Virus record (IMG/VR): IMGVR_UViG_3300023174_000044
Location: 1-64,000 of that record
Reading direction: 5' to 3' (one strand)
Length of the DNA stretch: 64,000 nt
DNA from: a virus
Of this stretch, positions 54,514-63,264 are shown one piece after another. Position numbers and translations under genes: made by a program. The stretch's first letter is position 1; the number at the start of each line of letters is the position of its first letter. The notes beneath the pieces are model-generated. The model was not told where the DNA came from. It saw nothing but the letters and a program-made list of their open reading frames with translations, and did no database searches.

Positions 54514-55991
54514 CAGATATACCCGTTAAGTTTAATTTTTCTAAACATATCTTTGGAAAAAAGTTAGGCAATAAGATTGCACTAATTGACGATAGCAGTT
54601 CTATTAGCTACGAAATGCTCGAGCATAGATCTCGAGGATTTGCTAAAAGTCTCACAGACATGGGATTAACAAGAGAAGATCGTGTATTGATATTGATGCC
54701 GGACACTATCGAGTGCGGCATTGCAATACTGGGCTGTATATTAGGAGGATTTGTTCCAGTTATTGGAAACCCGTGGTCGCCTAAGAACACTATTTGTCAT
54801 TTCATTGAATCCAGTGCCGCAAAAGTTATTATTTTTGCAAATAATAGAACAACACAAAATCAATCCATTGACAGTTACCTTGCCGAAACTACGCATAAGC
54901 CCAAGCATGTGTTATCTATTGAACAAGTAAATATACTGAGTACTCCATCAAGTTTTGATCCTCCAACAACTCTCAGAGACGGCGAAGCATTTTGGTTATT
55001 TACTTCGGGTACCACAGGAGAATCTAAATCAGTTGTACATTCTCATAAATCAATGATTGGTACAGGGTTAGGTTACGGAATCAATGTAGGTTATAAGTCT
55101 GACGATATTGTTTTTGCTACATCAAAATTGTTTTTTAGTTGGGGAATAAGTAGTGCATTTATATCTCCATTGACAGTGGGTGCCACAACAATATTGCATG
55201 GTAAATTACATACCCCTAGTACCGCGGCCAGGATATTTAAAAAACACAAACCTACTTTATTTGGATCAGTTCCGTCTTTCTATGTTGGGTTGTTAAATGA
55301 AAATTTACCAATTAACTATGGGTCTTTAAGATTGTGTGTAAGTGCCGGTGAAGCAATAACATCTACTATGCAACAACAATGGCAGGAGTTAACAAAATTA
55401 CCTATTATCGACGTGTACGGCAGTACAGAATTTCTACCAGTAATTGTTTCAGGAAAATTATTACCAGGATTTTCAGGAATGGTAAAAGATGCTAACAATT
55501 GTGTTGTACAAAATCAAGTGGGAGAATTGTATATTGATGGTCCGTCAGTGGCTCTAAGATATCAAAATGAAACCAAAAAGTCCCAAGAAACTTTTATAGG
55601 TAAATGGTGTAGAACAGGAGACAAATTTATACAACATGGTGATACATATCAATTTGTCGGGCGTTCTAAAGATATGCTAAGAGTAAATGCCAAATGGGTC
55701 AGCCCAACAGAAATAGAAAATTTATTAATATCGCACGAATTGGTATTTGAAGCTGGTGTGTCGGGTATCGAGAACAGCGATGGGTTAACAGAGATTGTTG
55801 CATATATTGTACTAGCGCCCGATGTAGAAATCCCTAAAAATCTTGATCACCAATTAAAATCAGTGATCAAACACAAATTGGAGTATTTTAAGTGTCCTAA
55901 GTACATTCGTGTAACCAAGGAATTACCCAAAAATATCAATGGAAAAATACAAAGGTACTTGTTAAATGAAACATATGAACAATCAAATTAA
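54504..55991 (+). CDS. Acyl/aryl adenylate-forming ligase (benzoate-CoA ligase-like)
   Basis: All core ANL motifs are visible: FTSGTTGESK near 168, DVYGSTE near 302, RTGD near 369, GRSKDMLRVNAKWVSP near 385 and NGKIQRYL near 480 with the catalytic Lys. The C-terminal subdomain is therefore complete, unlike the ligase at 5825. It probably activates a small aryl or acyl carboxylate to an AMP ester and passes it to CoA or a carrier. No carrier protein is in the window. Its end overlaps the halogenase start by 26 nt, suggesting the activated acid and the halogenated product are related, which is inference. Confidence 0.92.
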   Translation: MQLTDIPVKFNFSKHIFGKKLGNKIALIDDSSSISYEMLEHRSRGFAKSLTDMGLTREDRVLILMPDTIECGIAILGCILGGFVPVIGNPWSPKNTICHFIESSAAKVIIFANNRTTQNQSIDSYLAETTHKPKHVLSIEQVNILSTPSSFDPPTTLRDGEAFWLFTSGTTGESKSVVHSHKSMIGTGLGYGINVGYKSDDIVFATSKLFFSWGISSAFISPLTVGATTILHGKLHTPSTAARIFKKHKPTLFGSVPSFYVGLLNENLPINYGSLRLCVSAGEAITSTMQQQWQELTKLPIIDVYGSTEFLPVIVSGKLLPGFSGMVKDANNCVVQNQVGELYIDGPSVALRYQNETKKSQETFIGKWCRTGDKFIQHGDTYQFVGRSKDMLRVNAKWVSPTEIENLLISHELVFEAGVSGIENSDGLTEIVAYIVLAPDVEIPKNLDHQLKSVIKHKLEYFKCPKYIRVTKELPKNINGKIQRYLLNETYEQSN

Positions 55992-57213
55992 ATCCATTGT
56001 AGTCGTAGGAGGCGGCACAGCTGGCTGGATGAGTGCATGCTATATGGTTAAGCAAGGATTTGATGTAACATTAGTTGAAAGCTCTAATGTTCCTACCATC
56101 GGAGTAGGTGAGAGCTGTTTGCCTGCAATAGGTATTTTCTGTGATTCTCTCGGATTAAAAGAAGAAGAATGGATGCCCGAATCAAATGCCAGACATAAAA
56201 TAGGGATCTTCCATTATAATTGGCTCAGAGAAAAAGATACTGTATGGAAACACTTCTTCTGCTATGATCGTAACAATTGTAATGGACAATATTATTTAGA
56301 GTCAGGAATATTGCCGCCAGTTAAAGAAGGCAAGTATGCTTATCATATTGATGCAATAGCGTTTGGACAAATGCTCCGGCGCCGAGTAGCAGAACCTGCT
56401 GGAGTAAAATATCTACAAGCACATATTGTTGATATTAAACAATATGAAAATGGTTATGTTAGCGGACTTTTATTAGACAACGGGCAAACATTAAGCGCAG
56501 ACTTTTATATTGATTGCTCGGGACCTACTAGACTTTTTGCAGATAAAGTTGGAATTAAATTCAGCAAGTATGGAGATATACTTAATGATCGTGCTATGGT
56601 TTGTCCACAAGAACTTGATTCAGGCCCACAACCGCAATATACAATTACCTATGCAGGAAAAGCAGGATGGATTTGGGACACAGGATTAGCTCATAGGAGA
56701 GGTTGTGGATATACTTACAGCAGTCAGTTTATCACTGACGAACAAGCGTGTAATGAATACCTAACATATTTTCCTAAAACAAACGTAGACAAACTTCGAG
56801 TCATCAAGTATGATAGCATGTATTCGCATAATCCTTTAGAAAAAAATGTATTAGCAGTTGGGCTGTCATCAGGATTTATAGAACCATTGGAAGCAACCAG
56901 CATATATCTTGTACAATACTACCTTGAAGCATTTGCAAGATTTGTTAACACCGGTCGAGATACAAAAATTTACAACAAAGCAACATTAAATTTAACCAAA
57001 CAGTTATATGATTTTGTTTTGACCAATTACACATTGACTCAACGCAACGACACTGAACATTGGCGGTATTATCAAGATCTTGAACGTAAAATAAACACTA
57101 AAGAACTAACACGTTTTTGGGCTAACCAGCCGGACGTTGGCGTCTGGGAACTAACAAGAATGTTTTCACCTTTTAATTGGTGGAGCAAGGCCAAACACTT
57201 TGAGTTGTTGTGA
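55966..57213 (+). CDS. Flavin-dependent halogenase (tryptophan-halogenase family)
   Basis: GGGTAGW (15-21) is the FAD-binding loop and GVGES follows at about 46-50. K78 in ARHKIGIF aligns with the catalytic Lys79 of PrnA, which forms the chloramine/HOCl-bound intermediate. GFIEPLEATS near 302 is the FxEPLxST-type motif. The WxWxIP motif is altered to WIWDTG near 234. The closest enzymes chlorinate or brominate Trp or pyrrole/phenol-like substrates using reduced FAD from a partner reductase; no reductase is in the window. The start may be 55966 or 55975. The 415-residue length is at the short end of the family, so it may be a free-acid or carrier-bound variant. Confidence 0.85.
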   Translation: MKHMNNQIKSIVVVGGGTAGWMSACYMVKQGFDVTLVESSNVPTIGVGESCLPAIGIFCDSLGLKEEEWMPESNARHKIGIFHYNWLREKDTVWKHFFCYDRNNCNGQYYLESGILPPVKEGKYAYHIDAIAFGQMLRRRVAEPAGVKYLQAHIVDIKQYENGYVSGLLLDNGQTLSADFYIDCSGPTRLFADKVGIKFSKYGDILNDRAMVCPQELDSGPQPQYTITYAGKAGWIWDTGLAHRRGCGYTYSSQFITDEQACNEYLTYFPKTNVDKLRVIKYDSMYSHNPLEKNVLAVGLSSGFIEPLEATSIYLVQYYLEAFARFVNTGRDTKIYNKATLNLTKQLYDFVLTNYTLTQRNDTEHWRYYQDLERKINTKELTRFWANQPDVGVWELTRMFSPFNWWSKAKHFELL

Positions 57214-57214
57214 T

Positions 57215-58276
57215 TTATAGATAAGTCTCTAATCCGCCTCGACGGCGAATGTCTTGAGTACAACAACTGATGCCCCCGTCAAAGAAATATTTGTGTCGCA
57301 ACTCTGAAATTATTGGTTCAATGTTATGTTTTTTGCAAAAATCAAAAACCATCTTATTATAAGAACTAAAGATAACATGGTGTTCGTCTAACACCAAACA
57401 GTTAACATCAAACACAGTTTCTTTAACATATCCAGTCCACTTGGTTAGATATGTATCAACAAATTTAGCAAACTCAGTGGTTGGATTCTGACCTTGTACA
57501 TACCAGCGTCCATTAAAGTTTTCTTGACGAAATTTTCCAACCTCCATGGCAGCAAAAATACTTGCGTCCCAAATTTTACACACTTCCCATCCAGGAAAAT
57601 TTTCTTTGTAGTTGATGTCACCATCGTGCATGGTACTTAATATTACCCCTGGTTTTAATATAGCAAAAACACTATCCCCGTGCCCATTTGTAACAGCTCT
57701 ACGAAGTTTATATCGGCTATCTAGTACATTGTCTTGAATCCATTCCATCTGACCATCAGTTAGCCACTCGCTGTTGTCAAAGAATATGTCTGTGCCTACA
57801 CGAACAATACAACTGGCAACTGCGTCTACCATAACGTGGGTAGGGTCATATATGTTATTGCGTGTATCAAAATTTTTATTGTGCGGATCAATTATGCTGC
57901 CTGGCTGTTTCTGTTCGTAGTCACGACATATAGTGTTCATTTCCGCAACATTCAATACTCTTAATAATTTTTCACCTAGAGTAATTTGCCAATCTCTAGG
58001 TGTTAGTGGTGGGATTGGGACACCTCGATCTGTTATTTGTAAACTTTGCCATTGTTTAATTTTTGGAAGATCTGGTCTTTTAACTACTGCTCCATACGAT
58101 TCGATTACTTTTTGTAAATTATCTAAATCTTCTGCAGACTCTTCAAGTATTTTAGTCATTTGACCTTTAACTTGTTCATCCTGGATAAAGTTAAAATATT
58201 CTGGCGTATAAACACGACCAACAATTACTTCTTCAAGTGGTTGCCAACTGGTGTAACTATTAATAATATTAGACAT
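57215..58276 (-). CDS. Amidinotransferase (AGAT/glycine amidinotransferase-like)
   Basis: The guanidino-modifying fold has a D/H/C triad. D151 in MVDAVAS aligns with Asp254 of human AGAT, H199 in GHGDSVF with His303, and C338 in GGISCCTQDIRRRG with Cys407. The R-R-R-G tail after the Cys is also conserved, but the residue before C338 is Ser where AGAT has His. Length is 353 residues. AGAT-type enzymes move the amidino group from arginine to an amine, making guanidino compounds, as in saxitoxin or streptomycin-type pathways. AGGAAA precedes the ATG. It is convergent with the halogenase, only one base apart. Confidence 0.9.
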   Translation of the reverse strand: MSNIINSYTSWQPLEEVIVGRVYTPEYFNFIQDEQVKGQMTKILEESAEDLDNLQKVIESYGAVVKRPDLPKIKQWQSLQITDRGVPIPPLTPRDWQITLGEKLLRVLNVAEMNTICRDYEQKQPGSIIDPHNKNFDTRNNIYDPTHVMVDAVASCIVRVGTDIFFDNSEWLTDGQMEWIQDNVLDSRYKLRRAVTNGHGDSVFAILKPGVILSTMHDGDINYKENFPGWEVCKIWDASIFAAMEVGKFRQENFNGRWYVQGQNPTTEFAKFVDTYLTKWTGYVKETVFDVNCLVLDEHHVIFSSYNKMVFDFCKKHNIEPIISELRHKYFFDGGISCCTQDIRRRGGLETYL

Positions 58277-59429
58277 TTAATTTTCCTATTATTCTATTTA
58301 ACTCTTCATATCCTGTGGACAAAAACAATTTCTGGTTGTGTCTGACATCTTCTATGCATTGTTGATAAATCAATTCTGGATTAGAATTGATTTGTGTTAG
58401 TGTATCGACAATTGCCATCCACCGATTAGTATTATCCTGTATACTATCATATTTGTTGTCAATACAATGATCAAAGGTTTTATAACCACGTTCTCTAAGA
58501 GTTGCCAGACTATTTGATGAACCAACAATTATAAAAGGTTGACCAAATTTAATTGCTTTCCATGTTTTTTCTGTTAAAAACGTACCCCCACTTTGGTCAG
58601 CATCAAAGTGTGTTTCTAGTATAATATGTATGTAGGATTGTGTATATAAACTTGCATTGACAATGTGATGATCGTTGTGTTCTTTTTCTGATTGATTGTC
58701 GCAACTATATGGACCATTGTTTACAAAATAATCTAGTTCATTTCTTATTTTTATATAATCAATTTGAATTGGGTTATCATCAAAGTTATCATCGATGATG
58801 CATTTTGTATTGTAACTCCATAAACTGTTTTCTAATAATCCTTTGCGTTTTAAGTCTGCCAGGCAAGTGGCTCTCCACCACTTGTGAGTCCTACATAGTG
58901 CAGTAAATGTATACTGACGTTTTTCTGTGTTTATAGGAACAGCCACCTGATCTCTATTGATATAACGAAAGAAAAACTCATGATCAGAAAAGTAATTTTC
59001 AGCCGCTGAATTAGCACTTATAAACGTGTAACATTTTATATCAATGTTATGTTGATGACACAAGTTGTCTAGTCTTTGTGTTATTCTAGTTGGGTTATCG
59101 CCTTCGTGATAATAAAATAAAACATGTATTTCTTTGTCTTTTATCTTTTTTAATGTATTAACAGGAATTAAAGAAAAATAATCGCATTGAAAATCAAACC
59201 ATCCTATTGATATTGGGTATACTGACCCCTGTGGAGAAACCAATGCTGAGTGTATGTTATACGGAATTTTGTAATATTGAAAATAATATAAAAGACGCAA
59301 TGGTACAGTATACGGCCAGTGACTGTCAAATTTTCTCCAACTAGGAGTATATGGAACTGCGTCAAGAGTTGCTAAGTTTGGATATCCAATACTTGGAGTA
59401 GACAACACATCATAACAAAAGTTGATCAT
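58269..59429 (-). CDS. Glycosyltransferase-like protein (TEKxWK family)
   Basis: I start at ATG 59429, which overlaps the upstream stop as TAATG; the 17-residue extension to 59480 would lie inside the neighbour. The C-terminal half has FLTEKTWKAIKFGQPFIIVG and LRERGYKTFDHCID, matching the proteins at 45024 and 59429. It probably binds a nucleotide sugar through the E-K pair. No signal peptide. It overlaps the amidinotransferase start by 8 nt, so the minus-strand genes here form one operon. Confidence 0.68.
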   Translation of the reverse strand: MINFCYDVLSTPSIGYPNLATLDAVPYTPSWRKFDSHWPYTVPLRLLYYFQYYKIPYNIHSALVSPQGSVYPISIGWFDFQCDYFSLIPVNTLKKIKDKEIHVLFYYHEGDNPTRITQRLDNLCHQHNIDIKCYTFISANSAAENYFSDHEFFFRYINRDQVAVPINTEKRQYTFTALCRTHKWWRATCLADLKRKGLLENSLWSYNTKCIIDDNFDDNPIQIDYIKIRNELDYFVNNGPYSCDNQSEKEHNDHHIVNASLYTQSYIHIILETHFDADQSGGTFLTEKTWKAIKFGQPFIIVGSSNSLATLRERGYKTFDHCIDNKYDSIQDNTNRWMAIVDTLTQINSNPELIYQQCIEDVRHNQKLFLSTGYEELNRIIGKLNV

Positions 59430-60544
59430 TAATAAAAATCTTTTTTTATTTTTTCTAACATACTTTGTGCTTCTTTCCAAAGTATTTCTTCAAAGCCGCC
59501 GTTGTAAAAGTGATTCCAGTTGTGCTCTATAACTTCTTGTGCTCGATTAAACAAATCTTTTTTGCCGCTTGGTGTTAATTCGTCCAGGCTACGTAACAGG
59601 CTACTGATACGTTCGATACGAACGCCATCGTTGGCATAGTCATAGCTCTCGTCCCAGATGCCTTCAAATGTACGAAATCCATAACTGCGTAAGTATTCTA
59701 AACTACCCTGAGTACCTACAATAACAAACGGCATGCCCAAGGCAATGGGTTTGAATGTTTTTTCAGTTAGATGTAGTCGACGTCCTGTGTACACAGTTTC
59801 TGTGACCAAATACAATAAACTATCTGCGGCTTCGTCGAACAAACTAAGCCAGCACGAATGCATAGGATGATCAGTTTCGCCAGCAAATTGTATAGGTAAA
59901 GGTGTGCAAGCAAACACTGACTCAATGTCAGGATAACGTTCAGCCAGGGGTTTGATAGCTTCATGTATACTGATATTTTCTACAGGACATATCTCAGGAC
60001 AACTGATATGATTATCCAACATTTGATTTTTAAATATGTGATATAACATTTCCAGTCGGTGTTTGCGTTCACCGGCAATAATACGATTTGGAGCAATAAA
60101 TGTTTTGGTGATCTTTCTCTTATCAGGTGTAGTAATTAGGAATGTTTTGTCGTACCCACGATACCAATCCAGTGCCGCCCACCCATGAAAAAAATAATAA
60201 TAAGATTTCCAATTGTATTTTTTACACAGCTCCTCCACTGACTCACTGTTAAACTCACTGGTTACTATTCCGTGGCACCGCCTTGCATCAACATAACTAA
60301 TATTATCCAATGGATTTCTATCATAAACTTCAGCAAATAAATCGGCGTATATATCCAAATGAATTGGCTCTTGGTCGTGAAAGAATATATAATTAATCAT
60401 ATCTATGCTATTACCGCCAAAGTGAATCAAACTGTCAGGGTTGGTATTGCCCGGCGGATCGCAACAATACAATTTTGTATTTGGCACTTGATTTTTTATA
60501 AATGGCCAAAAAGTATTACCATAAATTTCGTCAATTCTAATCAT
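59429..60544 (-). CDS. Glycosyltransferase-like protein (TEKxFKP family)
   Basis: The C-terminal part has HLTEKTFKPIALGMPFVIVG and LRSYGFRTFEGIWDESYD, clearly the same family as its downstream neighbour and the gene at 45024. The N-terminus has INYIFFHDQEPIHLDIY and a SEFNSESVEELCKKYNWK helix, perhaps the acceptor side. The 371-residue size matches the other two copies. Its ATG and the ATG of the divergent gene at 60543 share bases (CATG at 60542-60545). Confidence 0.68.
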   Translation of the reverse strand: MIRIDEIYGNTFWPFIKNQVPNTKLYCCDPPGNTNPDSLIHFGGNSIDMINYIFFHDQEPIHLDIYADLFAEVYDRNPLDNISYVDARRCHGIVTSEFNSESVEELCKKYNWKSYYYFFHGWAALDWYRGYDKTFLITTPDKRKITKTFIAPNRIIAGERKHRLEMLYHIFKNQMLDNHISCPEICPVENISIHEAIKPLAERYPDIESVFACTPLPIQFAGETDHPMHSCWLSLFDEAADSLLYLVTETVYTGRRLHLTEKTFKPIALGMPFVIVGTQGSLEYLRSYGFRTFEGIWDESYDYANDGVRIERISSLLRSLDELTPSGKKDLFNRAQEVIEHNWNHFYNGGFEEILWKEAQSMLEKIKKDFY

Positions 60545-62174
60545 GTTTGATATATTCTATATAGGAAAAAAACCAGGGTTATTTGTGCATGAATGTGCAG
60601 TAACAAGCACGGAGCAGGCCTGTGAACTGAGTCGCACTCGATATTGTTGGGTTGTAAATTACTTATCGAGCTATTCAGAGTTTAATTTTCTTTGGGAGCC
60701 GTCGCCCTGGCAAGCAAATCAACAACATGTATTTCCTAGTCAGTGGCAAAAAGACTCAGGTACATATCTAGTACCAAAAACTGGATTCACAGATATCAAT
60801 TACCGCACAGACATGGTTGTTCAGACTAGACAATCTAGTGATGTATACTTAATAGATCATATGGATAATTCTCTAGAATTGTCATTGAATACTCTGTCAG
60901 AAAAAATCACAATTAAAAAAGTGGTTAGATATTTTGACAATTATCTTGACACTCTAACACGCATTGCTAAAACAGCCAACAATGACAATCTTGAATACGT
61001 TTGGATTTGCTCTACAATTTGTGATTATACTAATTTTGACTTTACATGGCATCCTGATCCTTGGCAAAAAGAGTTGTTACATGTATTTCCTAGTAATGAA
61101 CAAAAGTTTGGTGACACATTTTTAATGCATGTGCCAACGTTTATTGAAAGAATCAAGGGTAGAGAATTACTTGAGTGGTATGATTTAAATTTTGTTGATT
61201 TACAGATCAAACGTAATCCAGTTCCAATAATTCAACATTCCTGTGACACACAAGTTACTGCACTAGATCCTGACTCTTTTTATGGTCCAGTAGGATTGTT
61301 TACTGTTCAAAATCCTCCAGCGGTGTACCCAACTGTTAATCTATGGAGAGAACGAACCAAGACAGTTATTACATTGTCCCCAAACAACGATTGTGCGTTG
61401 ATTCCACGAACAGCATTGTCTACAATCAACGCACAAGTCTACGATTATCCGTACATTGATAAAACTCAGATTAGTCAAGATCTTGCATTGCAAGATATTG
61501 TGTTTATTAGCTACGACGAACCCGAAGCTGATGCAAACTATGAAAAATTGTTAACAAAATTTCCTCGAGCAAAACGTGTGCATGGCGTGGTTGGAATGGA
61601 AAATGCTCTGGCCGAAGCCGCTAGAGTTAGTCAAACACCTTGGTACTTTGCAGTATTTGGAAAGACAGAGTTACACCCTGATTTTGATTTTACATTCCAA
61701 CCAGACTATTTCCAACAACCTAAACATTATATCTTTTACAGCGAGAATCGTGTAAACAAATTGGTCTACGGAGAAATGGCTGTTATTATGTACAATTGCA
61801 ATCTTATATTAGATAACATTGGCCAGGAATTTGGGTTAGATTATACAATGAGTTTCCCACACGAGGTTGTGCCAGTTATTAGCACCTATGGTAATTTTAA
61901 CACAAGTCCATATCAAACCTGGAGAACTGCATTCAGAGAAGTCAGTAAATTATATGATATACAGTCTCGAACGCCAACAATTGAAACTGATTATAGAATT
62001 AATATTTGGGAAACAGTCGCCGACGGCAACTATGCTGAGTGGGCATTGATAGGAGCCAAAGATGGCCGAGAATTTTATCTAGCATACAAAGATAACTATG
62101 AATACAGAAAAAATAGTTTTGACTGGCAATGGTTAAGAAATTATTTTTCTGAACGTTACGGCAACGTTAGTTAA
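60543..62174 (+). CDS. Multi-repeat YDEP-family glycosyltransferase-like protein, 543 aa
   Basis: Three related units appear: FLWEPSPWQANQQHVFPS near 50, FTWHPDPWQKELLHVFPS near 168 and FTFQPDYFQQPKHYIFYS near 383. A C-terminal unit starts VFISYDEPEADANYEKL and has AKRVHGVVGMENALAEAA, homologous with the protein at 40377. The repeats suggest several sugar- or acceptor-binding modules ahead of a GT-A-like catalytic unit, though the DxD here is less clear (FGKTELHPD). The function is inferred only from relatedness. The 3' end overlaps the convergent aminotransferase by 8 bp. Confidence 0.6.
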   Translation: MFDIFYIGKKPGLFVHECAVTSTEQACELSRTRYCWVVNYLSSYSEFNFLWEPSPWQANQQHVFPSQWQKDSGTYLVPKTGFTDINYRTDMVVQTRQSSDVYLIDHMDNSLELSLNTLSEKITIKKVVRYFDNYLDTLTRIAKTANNDNLEYVWICSTICDYTNFDFTWHPDPWQKELLHVFPSNEQKFGDTFLMHVPTFIERIKGRELLEWYDLNFVDLQIKRNPVPIIQHSCDTQVTALDPDSFYGPVGLFTVQNPPAVYPTVNLWRERTKTVITLSPNNDCALIPRTALSTINAQVYDYPYIDKTQISQDLALQDIVFISYDEPEADANYEKLLTKFPRAKRVHGVVGMENALAEAARVSQTPWYFAVFGKTELHPDFDFTFQPDYFQQPKHYIFYSENRVNKLVYGEMAVIMYNCNLILDNIGQEFGLDYTMSFPHEVVPVISTYGNFNTSPYQTWRTAFREVSKLYDIQSRTPTIETDYRINIWETVADGNYAEWALIGAKDGREFYLAYKDNYEYRKNSFDWQWLRNYFSERYGNVS

Positions 62175-63264
62175 AAAAATCCATTACAGCTCTGGCCACA
62201 ATTTCTGCCTGTGCAGTGGTAATTTGTGCATGCACTGGTAAACTCAAGCATGAGTCTGCTAGCCTTTCACTATTTGGAAAACTATCTGGGCCTGATACCC
62301 TAACATACACTGGTTGTTTATGTAACGCTAATGGAAATTGTATACCAGTTTCAATTCCACGACTCAGAAGAAATTCTTTTAATTCATTTCTACGATCTGT
62401 TGCAATAACAAATTGATTATACACGTGAGTACTCACATCACTGTTTACTTTTGGTAATTGTATTTTATCACAACTTGATAAAATATTGTAATAAACAGAT
62501 GCATTCTCTGTACGTCGTTGATTCCAGGTATCTAAGTGATCTAGTTTGGCTGATAAAATTGCTGCCTGCATAGAATCTAGTCTTTCATTCCAGCCAATGG
62601 TCTCGTGTACGTATTTTTCTTTTCTTCCATGATCTCTAAGCATTTTAACAATTTTAACTAATTCTTGACGGCCTGTAACTGCACCTGCATCTCCCATGGC
62701 ACTTAAATTTTTTCCTGGATAAAAACTAAAACATGTTAAATCTGCTTGGCTGCCAATTGAATTTCCAAGGTATTTACATCCTGAACTCTGAGCCGCATCT
62801 TGTATGATTGGAATGCCGTTGGCGATTTTTTTGAGCTTTTTCATATCCACGGTTTGACCATACAGATCCACCACAATAATTGCTTTGGTTTTATTTGTAA
62901 GTGTTGATTCAATTTGATCAAGGTCCATGGTATAGTATTGATCAATGTCGATAAAACGAGGACGAGCACTTAGTTGACTAGCGCACTCAGCTGACGCAAC
63001 AAAGCTCATACTTGGAACAAGTACTTCGTCAGCAGGACGAACTCCTACTGCCCATAGACATAGCATTAACGCACTGGTTCCACTGCTTACACCTGCGCAG
63101 TCTTCGGATTGGGTATAGTCTTTCCAGGCAGTTTCAAAATTCAAAACTTCTTCCCCGCCAATAAATGAACTGTTGGTAATGCAACGTTCAATAGCCTGAT
63201 CAACAGGAGTTTTTACTTCTAGGTATTCGCTATATAAATTTGCGTATGGTATTGTTATCGGCAT
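62167..63264 (-). CDS. DegT/DnrJ/EryC1-type sugar aminotransferase
   Basis: The PLP-dependent fold is clear: SSGTSALMLCLWAVGVRPADEV, DAAQSSG, and SFYPGKNLSAMGDAG with the Schiff-base Lys near residue 182. The reaction is likely amination of a keto group on a nucleotide sugar, such as a 3- or 4-keto hexose. I start at ATG 63264 rather than the further-upstream start at 63285, because the former lies in the expected short overlap with the upstream gene and begins MPITIPYANL, a usual family start. The protein is 365 residues, the normal size. It fits a deoxyamino-sugar pathway alongside the glycosyltransferases. Confidence 0.93.
   Translation of the reverse strand: MPITIPYANLYSEYLEVKTPVDQAIERCITNSSFIGGEEVLNFETAWKDYTQSEDCAGVSSGTSALMLCLWAVGVRPADEVLVPSMSFVASAECASQLSARPRFIDIDQYYTMDLDQIESTLTNKTKAIIVVDLYGQTVDMKKLKKIANGIPIIQDAAQSSGCKYLGNSIGSQADLTCFSFYPGKNLSAMGDAGAVTGRQELVKIVKMLRDHGRKEKYVHETIGWNERLDSMQAAILSAKLDHLDTWNQRRTENASVYYNILSSCDKIQLPKVNSDVSTHVYNQFVIATDRRNELKEFLLSRGIETGIQFPLALHKQPVYVRVSGPDSFPNSERLADSCLSLPVHAQITTAQAEIVARAVMDFFN

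Noticed and set aside
53017-58276. A saxitoxin-type gene cluster
   Set aside because: Carbamoyl- and amidinotransferase classes fit, but no polyketide-type starter or other core pathway gene is present.
59430-59480. 17-residue extension of the glycosyltransferase-like gene ending at 58269
   Set aside because: The ATG at 59429 forms a TAATG overlap with the upstream stop, the same coupling used throughout the window.
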